Below, in pieces: positions 5,083 through 14,059 of a DNA stretch of 20,152 bases. The notes below the pieces were generated by a model, which did no database searches, had not been told where the DNA came from, and was given only the letters and a program-made list of their open reading frames with translations. The DNA is taken from NCBI GenBank assembly GCA_964591605.1, contig CAZQEN010000114.1, forward strand, positions 1 to 20,152, given 5' to 3'. This DNA comes from CAYLLT01 sp964591605 (GTDB lineage: Bacteria > Planctomycetota > Phycisphaerae > UBA1845 > PWPN01). The first letter of the stretch is position 1, and each line of letters opens with the position of its first letter. The position numbers and the translations under genes are program-made.

Positions 5083-7647
5083 TTACTGGTCGCAGCCCGG
5101 GGCGGGCGTTTCATCCGTCCCGCTGTAGCAGCGCTGCCAGATCGCGAAATCGGTCATGTCTACGTCGCCATCATCATCCAGATCGGCCTCGTCGCACGAA
5201 GGATCGAGCTGAGCGACGCCTGCACGGGTCGCACACGAGTGCAGGTAGGCCAGGTCATCGACGTCGACATCGGCATCGTTGTCAAAGTCGGGCTCCACGT
5301 CCGGCGCGGTCACGGAGATCGTTGCGGTGGCCATCAGCTCGGGCGGGCAGCGGTTGTTGCCGACCCACAGGTTGTAGAGATCCTGTCCCACGCTGTTGGT
5401 GGTGTTCTCATCACGCAGGAATTCGATGTATTCCTTGCTCGTGCTCTGGTAGTAGACGGTGACGACCGCGGATGTTGCCCCGACACGGAGGGCATAGGAG
5501 GTGTCATCCCAGTACTGGCCGTCGGGATAGCTGTAGGCCGTCGGCGCACCGCCGAATGCCGCGAAGGCGGCGTTGGTGAAGCCGCGCGGCGGGATGCGGT
5601 TGTCCTTCCAGATCTTGTTGTTGAGCACGAAGTGGAAGGATGGCCCTTCCGGTTCGCCGACCAGGGGCGCGGTGATCGAATCGAGGCCGGGCTTGGTCTC
5701 ATAAATCTTGACGCCGGGGCTGTGGTCGAGCTCGCCGGTCAACGCATCATACGTGCCGGATTCGAACAGCACGCTTGACGAGGCATCGAGCAGCTTCAGG
5801 TTGATCCAGATCCGACGGCCCTCGGGATAACCGGTCGGGAGTTTGTGTCCCGAATTGTTCGTCAGTCGCACGCGCACCTTCGTGCCGTCCTGACTCACCG
5901 CCAGCTCCAGGGCGTTCTGGAGCAGATAGCGGGAGCGCACCTGCCCGGCGGCCGCCGCGGTCGGGTCGACCTGGGCCGGGAACAGCGTGGCCAGCACGCC
6001 GGTCAGCCAGGCGCTGCCGCCGGTCATGTCGTGCAGCGGCAGATCGTTGCGAAGCGGGGCACCCGGCACGTTGCAGCCCAGGCCGGTCACGTCCTTCATG
6101 TGGCAGTCCTGGCACGTGGAGACGTATGACTTGTTCCCGCCGAACTGCGGGGCGTACACGCCGGCCGGGGTGTTGTACGCACTGTTGAGCCATTCGCTGT
6201 ACGTCCGCTCGATGGGCATGAGCTGCAGCGACGACATGCTCGTCGGCGGCGTATTGAACGCATTCGGAACGTAGTTGCCCGAGCCGTCCTTCTCGAACGC
6301 GGGGTTGCTCACGTCGTGGCACGTTCCGCACAGCGCGGCTTCGCGGTGGAACGGCGAGACGAGGAAGGGATGTCCCAGCGCGGGATCCACATCGGTGAAC
6401 GGTCCGCGGCGCGAGCCGACCGGGTCCACGACGAACGTGCCGTTCCCGAAATCCTGCGGGACCAGCGCCAGGCCGGCGAGGATGGCCGTATCTTCTGCCG
6501 GATTCGCCGGATCGCTGATCGGGTCGACCATGCGGTGGCACAGGTCGCACGACACGCCGAACTTGTCCGTACTGAGCATCTGCGAACCGCTGGTCGGCAC
6601 CGATCGACCCTGCAGCCAGCCGGCCGAGATGTGGCAGCGCAGGCACAGGTCGCCCGAGTCGGGGGCGTCCTGGTTGGCGATGACCGTGCACGCCTCGAAC
6701 AGCGGATCGATCGATGCGTGGGCCATCATGCTGCCCTGCCAGTTGGCATACGGCTCCACGGCGCTGTTGTAGTTCCCGTGGCACGACGCGCACGTGGCGG
6801 GATTGCTCAGCGAGAACACCTGGAGCGGCTCGGTCCCCGGCAGGTCGAAGTCGCGCAGCGTCGTCGGGGCGATGCCGCCGGGCGGAGAAGCGATGGTGAA
6901 GGCGGCGTTGCTGTCGTCCTGGCCCTGGTTGGCCGCGTTGTCCCTGGCCACCACCCTCAGCCATGCCTGCGCGGTGGGCCGGTTCGGCAGGAAGACGGTC
7001 CGGCTGCCCGTGTGGGGGATGCTCAGCAGCAGCGGCTTGTAGCTGGCGCCGTTGTTGATAGACAGATAGAGGCCAATCGAGGCAATGCCGCTCGCATCGG
7101 TCGCCGTCCACTGCACGGTGACGCCCTGGTTGGCCACCAGCGATTCGCCGCCGTTGGGCGAGACGACAGTGACCACCGGCGGGGTCGTATCCTGGGCTGC
7201 CATGGGCACGAGATAGGGCTGGATGTCGGCGAGGGCCACATTGGTCACGCTGCCGACGTTGCCGGGCGTGAGGCCGGGGAACGTGGGGGTGTTGCTGTAG
7301 TTGGCGAGATTGGTGATCTCGACGTTGTTGGTGTAGCCGTCGTTGTCGGAATCGAGATTCCCCAGGCCCAGGATCTCGGCGGCCGTCCGGTTCGGTGTGC
7401 CGGCGACGGCGTTTCCATAGGGGGTGCGCAGACCGGCGCCATTGAAGTCAAAATGGCACACCCCGCAATGCGTCGCCTTGCTGGGGACACTGTCCAGCCG
7501 CGAGCCGACGGCGGAGGGATATGCATCGAAGAACGCCCTGCGAATCGTGGGTCGGGCCTGGGCGGTTGGCACTCCCAGCAGAGCAGTCAGCACGGCAATA
7601 GATATGGGACCAGATTGGAGCGGATTCCGGCGGTTGCGCTCGCACAT
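5083..7647 (-). CDS. Secreted hexaheme c-type cytochrome with Ig-like domain and dockerin-like tail
   Basis: An 854-residue exported redox protein with a signal peptide ending near residue 31 (PTAQA). Six CxxCH haem sites are visible: CGVCH 61-65, CASCH 286-290, CLRCH 335-339, CDLCH 367-371, CGTCH 440-444 and CQDCH 512-516. The first stands alone; the other five form a cluster. Between them lie a calcium-loop-like stretch (LDSDNDGYTNNVE, 98-110) and an Ig-like domain (about 155-252, SPNGGESLVANQGVTVQW). The NNSGHKLPTGYPEGRR segment (597-612) recalls multihaem cytochromes, from memory only. Residues about 785-854 are a dockerin-like module with two calcium loops (DFDNDADVDVDDL, DLDDDGDVDMTDF). 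GGAGG lies eight bases before the ATG. It is divergent from the multicopper oxidase gene, so the two may share a redox role. Electron donor and acceptor are unknown. Confidence 0.9.
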   Translation of the reverse strand: MCERNRRNPLQSGPISIAVLTALLGVPTAQARPTIRRAFFDAYPSAVGSRLDSVPSKATHCGVCHFDFNGAGLRTPYGNAVAGTPNRTAAEILGLGNLDSDNDGYTNNVEITNLANYSNTPTFPGLTPGNVGSVTNVALADIQPYLVPMAAQDTTPPVVTVVSPNGGESLVANQGVTVQWTATDASGIASIGLYLSINNGASYKPLLLSIPHTGSRTVFLPNRPTAQAWLRVVARDNAANQGQDDSNAAFTIASPPGGIAPTTLRDFDLPGTEPLQVFSLSNPATCASCHGNYNSAVEPYANWQGSMMAHASIDPLFEACTVIANQDAPDSGDLCLRCHISAGWLQGRSVPTSGSQMLSTDKFGVSCDLCHRMVDPISDPANPAEDTAILAGLALVPQDFGNGTFVVDPVGSRRGPFTDVDPALGHPFLVSPFHREAALCGTCHDVSNPAFEKDGSGNYVPNAFNTPPTSMSSLQLMPIERTYSEWLNSAYNTPAGVYAPQFGGNKSYVSTCQDCHMKDVTGLGCNVPGAPLRNDLPLHDMTGGSAWLTGVLATLFPAQVDPTAAAAGQVRSRYLLQNALELAVSQDGTKVRVRLTNNSGHKLPTGYPEGRRIWINLKLLDASSSVLFESGTYDALTGELDHSPGVKIYETKPGLDSITAPLVGEPEGPSFHFVLNNKIWKDNRIPPRGFTNAAFAAFGGAPTAYSYPDGQYWDDTSYALRVGATSAVVTVYYQSTSKEYIEFLRDENTTNSVGQDLYNLWVGNNRCPPELMATATISVTAPDVEPDFDNDADVDVDDLAYLHSCATRAGVAQLDPSCDEADLDDDGDVDMTDFAIWQRCYSGTDETPAPGCDQ

Positions 7648-8069
7648 GGTGTCTGCCTCCTTCCGCCCGCGCTCCCACGAGGGACCTAGTGGGATTTAGC
7701 GCAAGCGACGTGTGGGATGTGGCACAGTCTCGTGATACTCGTGCCGCGTCATGCGAGTACGAGTCCACGGATTCGCGACTTCTTCGTGATTTCTTTCACG
7801 TAGCGTGCCGGAAGACTGGGACAAAAGTCCTGGTACGCAGCTTGCTACAATGGCCGGCGAATCGGGAGTGAGGCAATGACCGACGGCCGGAGAGAAGTAC
7901 GGCACCTCAGCGGTTGATTCTGCGGCGTATACATCTCCTCGGTGTCTCCCGACATGGTTCGCGGATGAAGGTCAACGGCGATTCATTTCCCCGCCGGTGA
8001 TCAACAAATAAACCGTTTCAGATGGGTCGGGCAGACCGCTCAGCCCTGGTCGACGAAAGGAGATTCGCC
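7648..8069. other. Divergent intergenic region between cytochrome and multicopper oxidase genes
   Basis: 422 bases that must hold both divergent promoters. I see ribosome sites at each edge (complement of GGAGG at 7656-7660; AAAGGAGA at 8056-8063) and a TACAAT (7846-7851) that could be a plus-strand -10 box without a good -35 partner. No clear operator, riboswitch or small gene is visible; a 60-residue open frame at 7689-7871 has no support. Confidence 0.5.
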
Positions 8070-10082
8070 ATGCGCTCGCCGTGCGCGCTCGCCCTGAGTG
8101 TGGTGCTCGTTGTTGCGACCACCGTCAGTCAAGCCGCTGTTCTGGATCCGACCACCATCCCCAAGTACATGGATCCGCTGGTGATCCCGCCCGCCATGCC
8201 GCGGACATCGAAGCTCAAGACCAAGGGCGGCAAGAACATCGACTATTACGAGATTGCCGTCCGGCAATTCCAGCAACAGATTCTCCCCGCCGGCCTGCCG
8301 GCCACGACCGTGTGGAGCTACGGCTCGGTGAACCACCCCGGGTCGTTCAACTATCCGGCCTTTACGATCGAGGCCAAATACCTCGCCCCGGTGCGGGTCA
8401 AGTGGATCAACGATCTCGTGGATGCCAACGGGGATTACCTCCCGCACCTGCTGCCGGTGGATCAGACGCTGCACTGGGCGAATCCGCCCGGCGGTGAGAT
8501 GCACCGCGACCACCACGGCATGGACCCGACGCCGTACACGGGCCCCGTGCCGATCGTCACGCACGTCCACGGCGCGCACGTCGGGCCGGAAAGCGACGGC
8601 TACCCGGAGGCCTGGTATCTGCCGGACGCGAACAACATTCCCGAGGGTTATGCCATCACCGGCACGCTGTTCGATCAGTTCGACCGTACGAACACACAGG
8701 TGGGCTCGGCCGTGTTCCAGTACCCCAACGACCAGAAGGCGACCACGATGTGGTATCACGACCACACGCTGGGGATGACCCGCGTCAACGTTTACGCCGG
8801 TCCGGCAGGCTTCTACGTCCTGCGCGGCGGCCCGGCCGATCTCAAGAGCGGCGTCCTGCCCGGCCCGGCCCCCGCCCTCGGCGATCCGCCTGGCCTGAGC
8901 TACTACGAGATCCCCATCGCCATTCAGGATCGTTCGTTCAAGGAGGACGGCGCGCTCTACTACCCCGACAACCGGGCGTTCTTCGAGGGACTGCTGCCCG
9001 AGCAGTTGCAGATTCCGTTCATTCCCGACATGGCCTGTGACGACGAGATGAGCGACGTCTCTCCGATCTGGGTGCCCGAGTTCTTCGGCAACAGCATCGT
9101 CGTCAACGGCAAGACCTGGCCGGTGCTCACGGTCGAGCCGCGGCGCTACCGGTTCCGGCTGCTCGATGGCACGGACGGGCGCTTCCTGATCCTCAAGCTG
9201 GTGACGGGCGACCCGACCGTGCGGCCGGGTGTGCCCGCGCTGACGTTCTGGCAGATCGGCGCCGAGGGCGGCTTCCTGCCCGCGCCGGTCCAGCTCAGCC
9301 AGCTTCTCATGGGCCCGGCCGAGCGGGCGGACGTGATTGTCGATTTTACGGGTCTGGCTGAAGGCACCGAGATCTACATGATCAACGAAGGTCCGGATGA
9401 GCCGTTCGGCGGTGGTGTGCCCGGCGTCGACTTCGCCTATGCCGATCCGCAGACCACCGGGCAGATCATGAAGTTCGTGGTCGGTCCGCTGCTGGGCACC
9501 GACACGAGTACTCCACCGTCGGCCCTCGTGCTGCCGGCGTTCACGCCGCTCGGGCCGGCCGACAACGTCCGCCAGGTCACGCTCAACGAGGAGGACTCCG
9601 CCACTGTTCGTGTGAGTGAAGAGGACGGGAACATCGTGCTCGACTGCGAAGAGGGCGAGCCGTTCGGGCCGACGCGCGCTTTGCTGGGCGTCCTGGATTC
9701 CGAAGGCAACAGCATGCCCATGCTGTGGATGGATGAGATCACCGAGACGCCGCTCCTGAACACAACGGAGACCTGGGAGATCTACAACTTCACGATGGAC
9801 GCGCACCCGATCCACCTGCACCTCGTGCAGTTCCAGGTGGTGGATCGCGAGTCACTCATGATGGATGAAGACGGCATGGCCATGCAGCCGGCGATGCCGA
9901 TGGGCGACAACCGGCCGCCGGAGACGTGGGAAACGGGCTACAAGGACACGGTGATCGCCTATCCGGGCGAGATCACACGGGTGAAGGCGAAGTTTGACAT
10001 CGCCGGCCTCTACGTCTGGCACTGCCACATCATCGAGCATGAGGACAACGAGATGATGCGCGCCTACGAGGTCGTCCCGTAA
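8070..10082 (+). CDS. Secreted multicopper oxidase, CotA/bilirubin-oxidase type
   Basis: A 670-residue three-cupredoxin oxidase that would couple one-electron substrate oxidation to reduction of oxygen to water. The signal peptide ends near SQA (20-22). All four copper motifs are intact: THVHG (His165, His167), WYHDH (His230, His232), HPIHLH (His579, His582, His584) and HCHIIEHEDNEM (His651, Cys652, His653, His657, axial Met662). DGYPEAW and HPIHLHLVQFQVVDR resemble CotA-like laccases, which are usually near 510 residues; this one is longer. Two additions could bind metal: a His-rich MHRDHHGM (144-151) and a Met-rich loop at 597-611 (six Met). The ATG at 8070 has AAAGGAGA upstream; an in-frame ATG at 8022 lacks a site. 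A hairpin terminator follows. Substrate (phenols, Mn, Fe or Cu) cannot be assigned. Confidence 0.95.
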   Translation: MRSPCALALSVVLVVATTVSQAAVLDPTTIPKYMDPLVIPPAMPRTSKLKTKGGKNIDYYEIAVRQFQQQILPAGLPATTVWSYGSVNHPGSFNYPAFTIEAKYLAPVRVKWINDLVDANGDYLPHLLPVDQTLHWANPPGGEMHRDHHGMDPTPYTGPVPIVTHVHGAHVGPESDGYPEAWYLPDANNIPEGYAITGTLFDQFDRTNTQVGSAVFQYPNDQKATTMWYHDHTLGMTRVNVYAGPAGFYVLRGGPADLKSGVLPGPAPALGDPPGLSYYEIPIAIQDRSFKEDGALYYPDNRAFFEGLLPEQLQIPFIPDMACDDEMSDVSPIWVPEFFGNSIVVNGKTWPVLTVEPRRYRFRLLDGTDGRFLILKLVTGDPTVRPGVPALTFWQIGAEGGFLPAPVQLSQLLMGPAERADVIVDFTGLAEGTEIYMINEGPDEPFGGGVPGVDFAYADPQTTGQIMKFVVGPLLGTDTSTPPSALVLPAFTPLGPADNVRQVTLNEEDSATVRVSEEDGNIVLDCEEGEPFGPTRALLGVLDSEGNSMPMLWMDEITETPLLNTTETWEIYNFTMDAHPIHLHLVQFQVVDRESLMMDEDGMAMQPAMPMGDNRPPETWETGYKDTVIAYPGEITRVKAKFDIAGLYVWHCHIIEHEDNEMMRAYEVVP

Positions 10083-10104
10083 TCGCGTGAGGGGGTATGG
10101 GTGA

Positions 10105-10148
10105 GGGGTGCACGGGCAGCAGACGCGCTGCCCGTGCATCACCCCTTT
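10105..10148 (+). terminator. Rho-independent-like terminator after the multicopper oxidase gene
   Basis: A perfect 11-bp stem GCACGGGCAGC (10110-10120) / GCTGCCCGTGC (10127-10137) with a 6-base loop, extended by GGGGT (10105-10109) / ACCCC (10141-10145) across a 3-base bulge, then a short TTT run. It starts 22 bases after the stop codon. The T-run is short, so termination may be incomplete. Confidence 0.75.
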
Positions 10149-10264
10149 CTCCGCCTGAACAGAGCATACAGCACCTTCACCGCTGTCTCGCCGGTGATCT
10201 GAGGGCGTCTCGCTCGAGGATGAACACCGCTGGACAACCGTCGGAAGGCGGAGCGAAACCACCG

Positions 10265-11755
10265 ATGCGCGGCCGGATTCTCTCCTGCGGCATTCTTCTT
10301 CTCCTCGGTCTGCCCGGCAAGCCGGCCGCGCGGGCCCAGTGCTTCCCGCAGGAGCAGGCAAAGCTGACCGCGCCCGACGGGGCGCCGCTCGATCATTTCG
10401 GCGCGGCGGTGGCCCTCTCGGGCGAAACGGCGGTCATCGGCGCCTACAGCCAAGACGACGCGGGCGCCGTCGATGCCGGTGTTGCCCATGTGTTCGTTCG
10501 CTCTGCCGAGGGTGCCTGGGCCCCGCAAGCCCGGCTTGTCGCGCCCGACGGCCTCGACGACGACTACTTCGGTTATGCGGCGGCCATCGACGCCGACACG
10601 GCCGTGATCGGCGCTTACCAGGCCGATATCGGCAGCACGCTCAATGCCGGCGCTGCGTATGTCTTCGTCCGGTCCGGCGGCGTCTGGACCTTCCAGGCCA
10701 AAATCGCCGCGTCGGATCGCCGCGACGACGACTGGTTCGGCTGCTGCGTTGCGATCCGGGGCGACACGGCCGTGATCGGCGCCTATCAACGCGACGACGG
10801 CAGCCGCACTGATGCGGGAGCGGCGTATGTGTTCGTCCGCTCGGGCGGTGCGTGGACCCAGCAGGCCCGGCTGATCGCCGCCGATGCCGCCGCCTTCGAC
10901 TATTTCGGTCGATCCGTTGCGATCGATGGGTCGATCGTGGTCGTCGGCGCCTCAGGCGCCGATCGCCCCGGGGCGGCCGGCGCCGGAGCGGCCTACGTGT
11001 TCTCGCGATCGGGCGCCGCGTGGACCCAGGAGGCCCAACTGACGGCATCCGACGCCGCCGCCGGCGACGGTCTGGGCTTTTCGGTTGGTGTCTCGCTCGA
11101 CACGGTCATCGCGGGCGCGGTGTACGACGATCATGCCGGCGGCACCAACGCCGGTGCGGCCTACGTCTTTCTGCGATCCGGCGGCACCTGGACCCAGCAG
11201 GCCAAACTGACCGCCTCCGATCCGGCTGGATCCGATATCTTCGGCCGGTCTGTTGCGATCGAAGGTCACACGGCCATCGTCGGGGCCAGCCAGGACGACA
11301 CACCCGCCGGCGCGAACGTTGGCTCAGTCTATATCTTCACGCGGGCTGGGACCGTCTGGACCGAGTCGGGCAGACTGCACGCATCGGACGCGGCCGCATC
11401 CGATTTCCTGGGTTCGTGCGTGTCCATTTCAGGAGATACCGCGTTGTCGGGGGCCATGTTCGACGACAACTCGCATGGGACAGATGCGGGAGGGGCCTAC
11501 GTCTTCTCCCTGGGTTGTCCGTCGCCGGTCCCGTTCGACTACAACCGCGACGGCCGCGTCGACGCCACCGACCTCGCCCGCTTCAGCGTCTGTGCCACCC
11601 GCGCCGGCGTGATCGGTCCTCCCCCCGGCTGCAGTCCCGCAGATTTCGGCATCTCCGACCACGATCGCGACGCTGACGCGGACATGGCCGACTTCGCCGT
11701 GCTCCAGCTCCGTTATTCGGGCACGTTTGCGGCAGGCCGGGAGTGTGCGCAGTAG
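10265..11755 (+). CDS. Secreted FG-GAP seven-repeat beta-propeller with dockerin-like tail
   Basis: A 496-residue exported protein. The signal peptide (MRGRILSCGILLLLGLPGKPAARA) precedes seven repeats of about 50-55 residues, each built as 'L.A.D....D.FG.SVAI.GDTAVIGA....D.G..AGAAYVF.RSGG.WTQQA'. Seven such repeats fit one integrin-like FG-GAP beta-propeller, a fold usually used for binding. The last 65 residues or so are a dockerin-like module: calcium loop DYNRDGRVDATDL, Cys-x12-Cys, then a degenerate second loop DHDRDADADMADF. The usual Cys of the second helix is Arg here (LQLRYSG). I chose the ATG at 10265 because it begins the signal peptide; an in-frame ATG at 10220 would add 15 polar residues, and neither has an ideal ribosome site. 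Ligand unknown. Confidence 0.85.
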   Translation: MRGRILSCGILLLLGLPGKPAARAQCFPQEQAKLTAPDGAPLDHFGAAVALSGETAVIGAYSQDDAGAVDAGVAHVFVRSAEGAWAPQARLVAPDGLDDDYFGYAAAIDADTAVIGAYQADIGSTLNAGAAYVFVRSGGVWTFQAKIAASDRRDDDWFGCCVAIRGDTAVIGAYQRDDGSRTDAGAAYVFVRSGGAWTQQARLIAADAAAFDYFGRSVAIDGSIVVVGASGADRPGAAGAGAAYVFSRSGAAWTQEAQLTASDAAAGDGLGFSVGVSLDTVIAGAVYDDHAGGTNAGAAYVFLRSGGTWTQQAKLTASDPAGSDIFGRSVAIEGHTAIVGASQDDTPAGANVGSVYIFTRAGTVWTESGRLHASDAAASDFLGSCVSISGDTALSGAMFDDNSHGTDAGGAYVFSLGCPSPVPFDYNRDGRVDATDLARFSVCATRAGVIGPPPGCSPADFGISDHDRDADADMADFAVLQLRYSGTFAAGRECAQ

Positions 11756-11865
11756 GTGGAGCAAACCCCTGATGATGCCGGATTCCGCCCTTTGAAATTG
11801 GCCGGAGCCACGGGTACAACGCGCTGCGCCGCACCCCGACAGGAGCGGTCGTTGGCGAGAAACCG

Positions 11866-13530
11866 ATGGCAACACACTCAACAGGCTCGCGGCGTTTCCT
11901 TCAGAATACAATAAAAGTTTTAGATGGTATTATTCTATCCGGCTGGTTGATCGGCTGCCAGTCGCTGCCAAAGCTCGATGACGCCCGGCGGCCCAACGTG
12001 CTGTTCATTGTCGCCGACGACCTGCGGCCCGAGCTGGGCTGCTACGGGGTGGAGCACGTTCGGAGCCCCCAGATCGACCGCCTCGCCCGGCGCGGCGTCG
12101 TTTTCACCCGCGCCTACTGCCAGGATGCCGTCTGCAGTCCGTCGCGGACGAGCATGCTCACCGGTCTGCGGCCCGACACGACGCGCATCTACGACAACGG
12201 CACGCACTTTCGCACGTATCATCCCGACGTTGTTACGCTCCCCCAGCAGTTCCGCCTGAGCGGCTATCACAGCGTGGGGATGGGCAAGGTCTTTCACTCG
12301 GCGTGGGACCATGCCTATGTCGGGCGGCGGCTCGACGACCCGGTCTCCTGGAGCGAGCCCGCGTGGTTCCCGAGCGTCGTGCAATACTACTTCACGCCGC
12401 AGGGGCAGCGCGTTGCCCGCGAAATCTACGCCCGCAGCTCGAAGTGCGGACTTCACACGGACGGATTTTGCCTCCACAGTTGCCAGAACACCCCCGTGGG
12501 TCCGTTGCCGGTTGACCTGGCCGCCCCGAGGTACGACGAATGGACGCAGCACTTCGTCATGGGCCTCGTGGCCGAGGCGCCGGATGTTGCCGATGATGCA
12601 CTTTACGACGGCCAAGTGGCCGCCCACGCTGTCGAAACGCTGAGGCGCATCAAAGACCGACCGTTCTTCATGGCCGTGGGCTTCATCCGGCCGCACATCC
12701 CTTCTGTCGCGCCGAAGCGCTACTGGGATCTGTATGACCCCGCGCAGTTGAAGCTCGCCGGCAACCCGCTGCCGCCGCGCGGGGCACCCGACTGGTCACT
12801 GCCGGATGTCCACGATCACGGCTACTACTGCGACATCCCGCCCGGCCGGACCCCCATCGACGATGCCCTCGCCCGCCGTCTGATTCACGGCTACTGCGCG
12901 ACGGTCAGCTATGTGGATGCGCAGGTGGGGCGCGTCCTCGCGGAACTGGAACGGCTGGGCCTCGCCGAGCGCACGATCGTCGTGCTGTGGGGCGATCACG
13001 GTTATCACCTGGGCGAGAACAGCCGGTGGGGCAAGCAGACGTGTTACGAGATGGCCACGCGTCAGCCGCTCATCATTGCTGCGCCGGGTAAGCAGGGGAA
13101 CGGCCGCCGATCCACGGCGCTCGTGGAGGCCGTCGACATCTACCCGACGCTCTGCGAGCTGGCGGAGCTGCCTCTGCCCGACGGAATCGAGGGCGCGAGC
13201 ATGGCCCCGCTGCTCGACGAGCCGGGCCAGTCCTGGAAGGCAGCCGCCTTCAGTCAGTTCCCCAGCCCCGTACGGTCGAGCGGCCCGGACGTAAGGCCTC
13301 AGGCCGAGGACAAAATGGGCTATGCGCTGCGCACCGACCGCTATCGCTACGTTGAATGGCGGTACGTCGCACAGCCCGGCCGGATCGCCGCCCGGGAGCT
13401 GTATGACCACCAGACGGATCCGGGCGAAAACATGAACCTTGCCGACGTCCCTTCGCAGGCTGACCTGCTGAGCCGGTTGGAAAGGCAGCTCCGCGCCGGC
13501 TGGCGGAGATCACTGCCCCCGATGCGGTGA
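11866..13530 (+). CDS. Iduronate-2-sulfatase-like sulfatase, lipoprotein
   Basis: A 554-residue type I sulfatase that would hydrolyse sulfate esters, probably on sulfated polysaccharides, outside the cytoplasm. A hydrophobic segment ends in the lipobox LIGC (Cys31), predicting a lipid-anchored protein. PNVLFIVADDLRPELGCYG supplies the metal-binding aspartates (Asp51, Asp52). CSPSRTSMLTG carries Cys90, the residue converted to formylglycine. GKVFH and GDHGYHLGENSRWGK (Asp377, His378, Lys390) complete the active site; this last motif and overall length resemble the iduronate-2-sulfatase branch. The formylglycine-generating enzyme is not in the window. The start has no strong ribosome site, and codons 12-25 are strikingly AT-rich against the surrounding GC-rich sequence. 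It converges with the small minus-strand gene 13 bases beyond its stop. Confidence 0.93.
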   Translation: MATHSTGSRRFLQNTIKVLDGIILSGWLIGCQSLPKLDDARRPNVLFIVADDLRPELGCYGVEHVRSPQIDRLARRGVVFTRAYCQDAVCSPSRTSMLTGLRPDTTRIYDNGTHFRTYHPDVVTLPQQFRLSGYHSVGMGKVFHSAWDHAYVGRRLDDPVSWSEPAWFPSVVQYYFTPQGQRVAREIYARSSKCGLHTDGFCLHSCQNTPVGPLPVDLAAPRYDEWTQHFVMGLVAEAPDVADDALYDGQVAAHAVETLRRIKDRPFFMAVGFIRPHIPSVAPKRYWDLYDPAQLKLAGNPLPPRGAPDWSLPDVHDHGYYCDIPPGRTPIDDALARRLIHGYCATVSYVDAQVGRVLAELERLGLAERTIVVLWGDHGYHLGENSRWGKQTCYEMATRQPLIIAAPGKQGNGRRSTALVEAVDIYPTLCELAELPLPDGIEGASMAPLLDEPGQSWKAAAFSQFPSPVRSSGPDVRPQAEDKMGYALRTDRYRYVEWRYVAQPGRIAARELYDHQTDPGENMNLADVPSQADLLSRLERQLRAGWRRSLPPMR

Positions 13531-13543
13531 TGGCTCGCTGCGA

Positions 13544-13885
13544 TTACCAGCAATGACCCCAGCCCGGATAGACCGGCGGCCGATACCAGCACGTTCCCCG
13601 GCGGCCATAACCGTTCCAGTGATTCCATCGATCGTGCCGGCGATCCTTGTGGTGGTCGTCGCGATCGCTCCACCCGTGGTTCCAACCGTGGCGGCCGGTC
13701 CATCCGCGATTCCAGGAGCCATGCTTGTTCCACGAGCCGTGGTGGCCGTCATGGCGGTATGTCTGTCCCCATCCCTGCCGGCCCTGGCCCCACCCGCCGT
13801 GGCCGCGATCACTCCTCCAGGAATCTGCCATGGCAGGCACCGCGACCGCCAGCATCACGATTCCGATCAACAACCATCGACACAT
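13544..13885 (-). CDS. Small secreted Gly/Trp/His/Arg-rich protein
   Basis: A 113-residue protein of no family I recognise. Residues 1-20 (MCRWLLIGIVMLAVAVPAMA) form a clear signal peptide with AMA cleavage. The mature 93 residues have 19 Gly, 13 Trp, 13 Arg and 12 His by my count, in short irregular repeats such as HGSWN, HGWNHGW and DRWNHW, followed by two cysteines (99 and 112) that could pair. This composition suggests an exported metal-binding or polyanion-binding protein, but no function can be assigned. I chose the ATG at 13885 because GGAGAGAG precedes it and it opens the signal peptide; the frame extends to 13930 without support. An overlapping plus-strand frame exists but is Pro/Val-rich with no start signals. 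Confidence 0.75.
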   Translation of the reverse strand: MCRWLLIGIVMLAVAVPAMADSWRSDRGHGGWGQGRQGWGQTYRHDGHHGSWNKHGSWNRGWTGRHGWNHGWSDRDDHHKDRRHDRWNHWNGYGRRGTCWYRPPVYPGWGHCW

Positions 13886-14059
13886 GGACTCTCTCCACTG
13901 CGGCGGGACCTGCGGCCTTGAACATCTCATAAGACACGCACGGGGGGCCGTTGGATAGTGCGTCCCCTCTCGCCCGCGCCGCGGGTCTGGGTGTTTTTCC
14001 GGTTGCCGTCCCGCATGCCCCGGCGATTGCTCCGCGAGGTCAGGAATGTCCGCGGCGGG

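Noticed and set aside
6316..7689. 457-residue plus-strand open frame opposite the cytochrome gene
   Set aside because: Arg/Gly-rich shadow; the minus strand has six CxxCH sites, a signal peptide and a ribosome site.
8040..9821. 593-residue minus-strand open frame inside the multicopper oxidase gene
   Set aside because: Antisense shadow of a gene with complete copper motifs; no family similarity and Arg/Val/Gly-biased composition.
13553..13921. Plus-strand frame opposite the small GWHR-rich gene
   Set aside because: Pro/Val/Ala-rich without ribosome site or signal peptide; the minus-strand frame has both.
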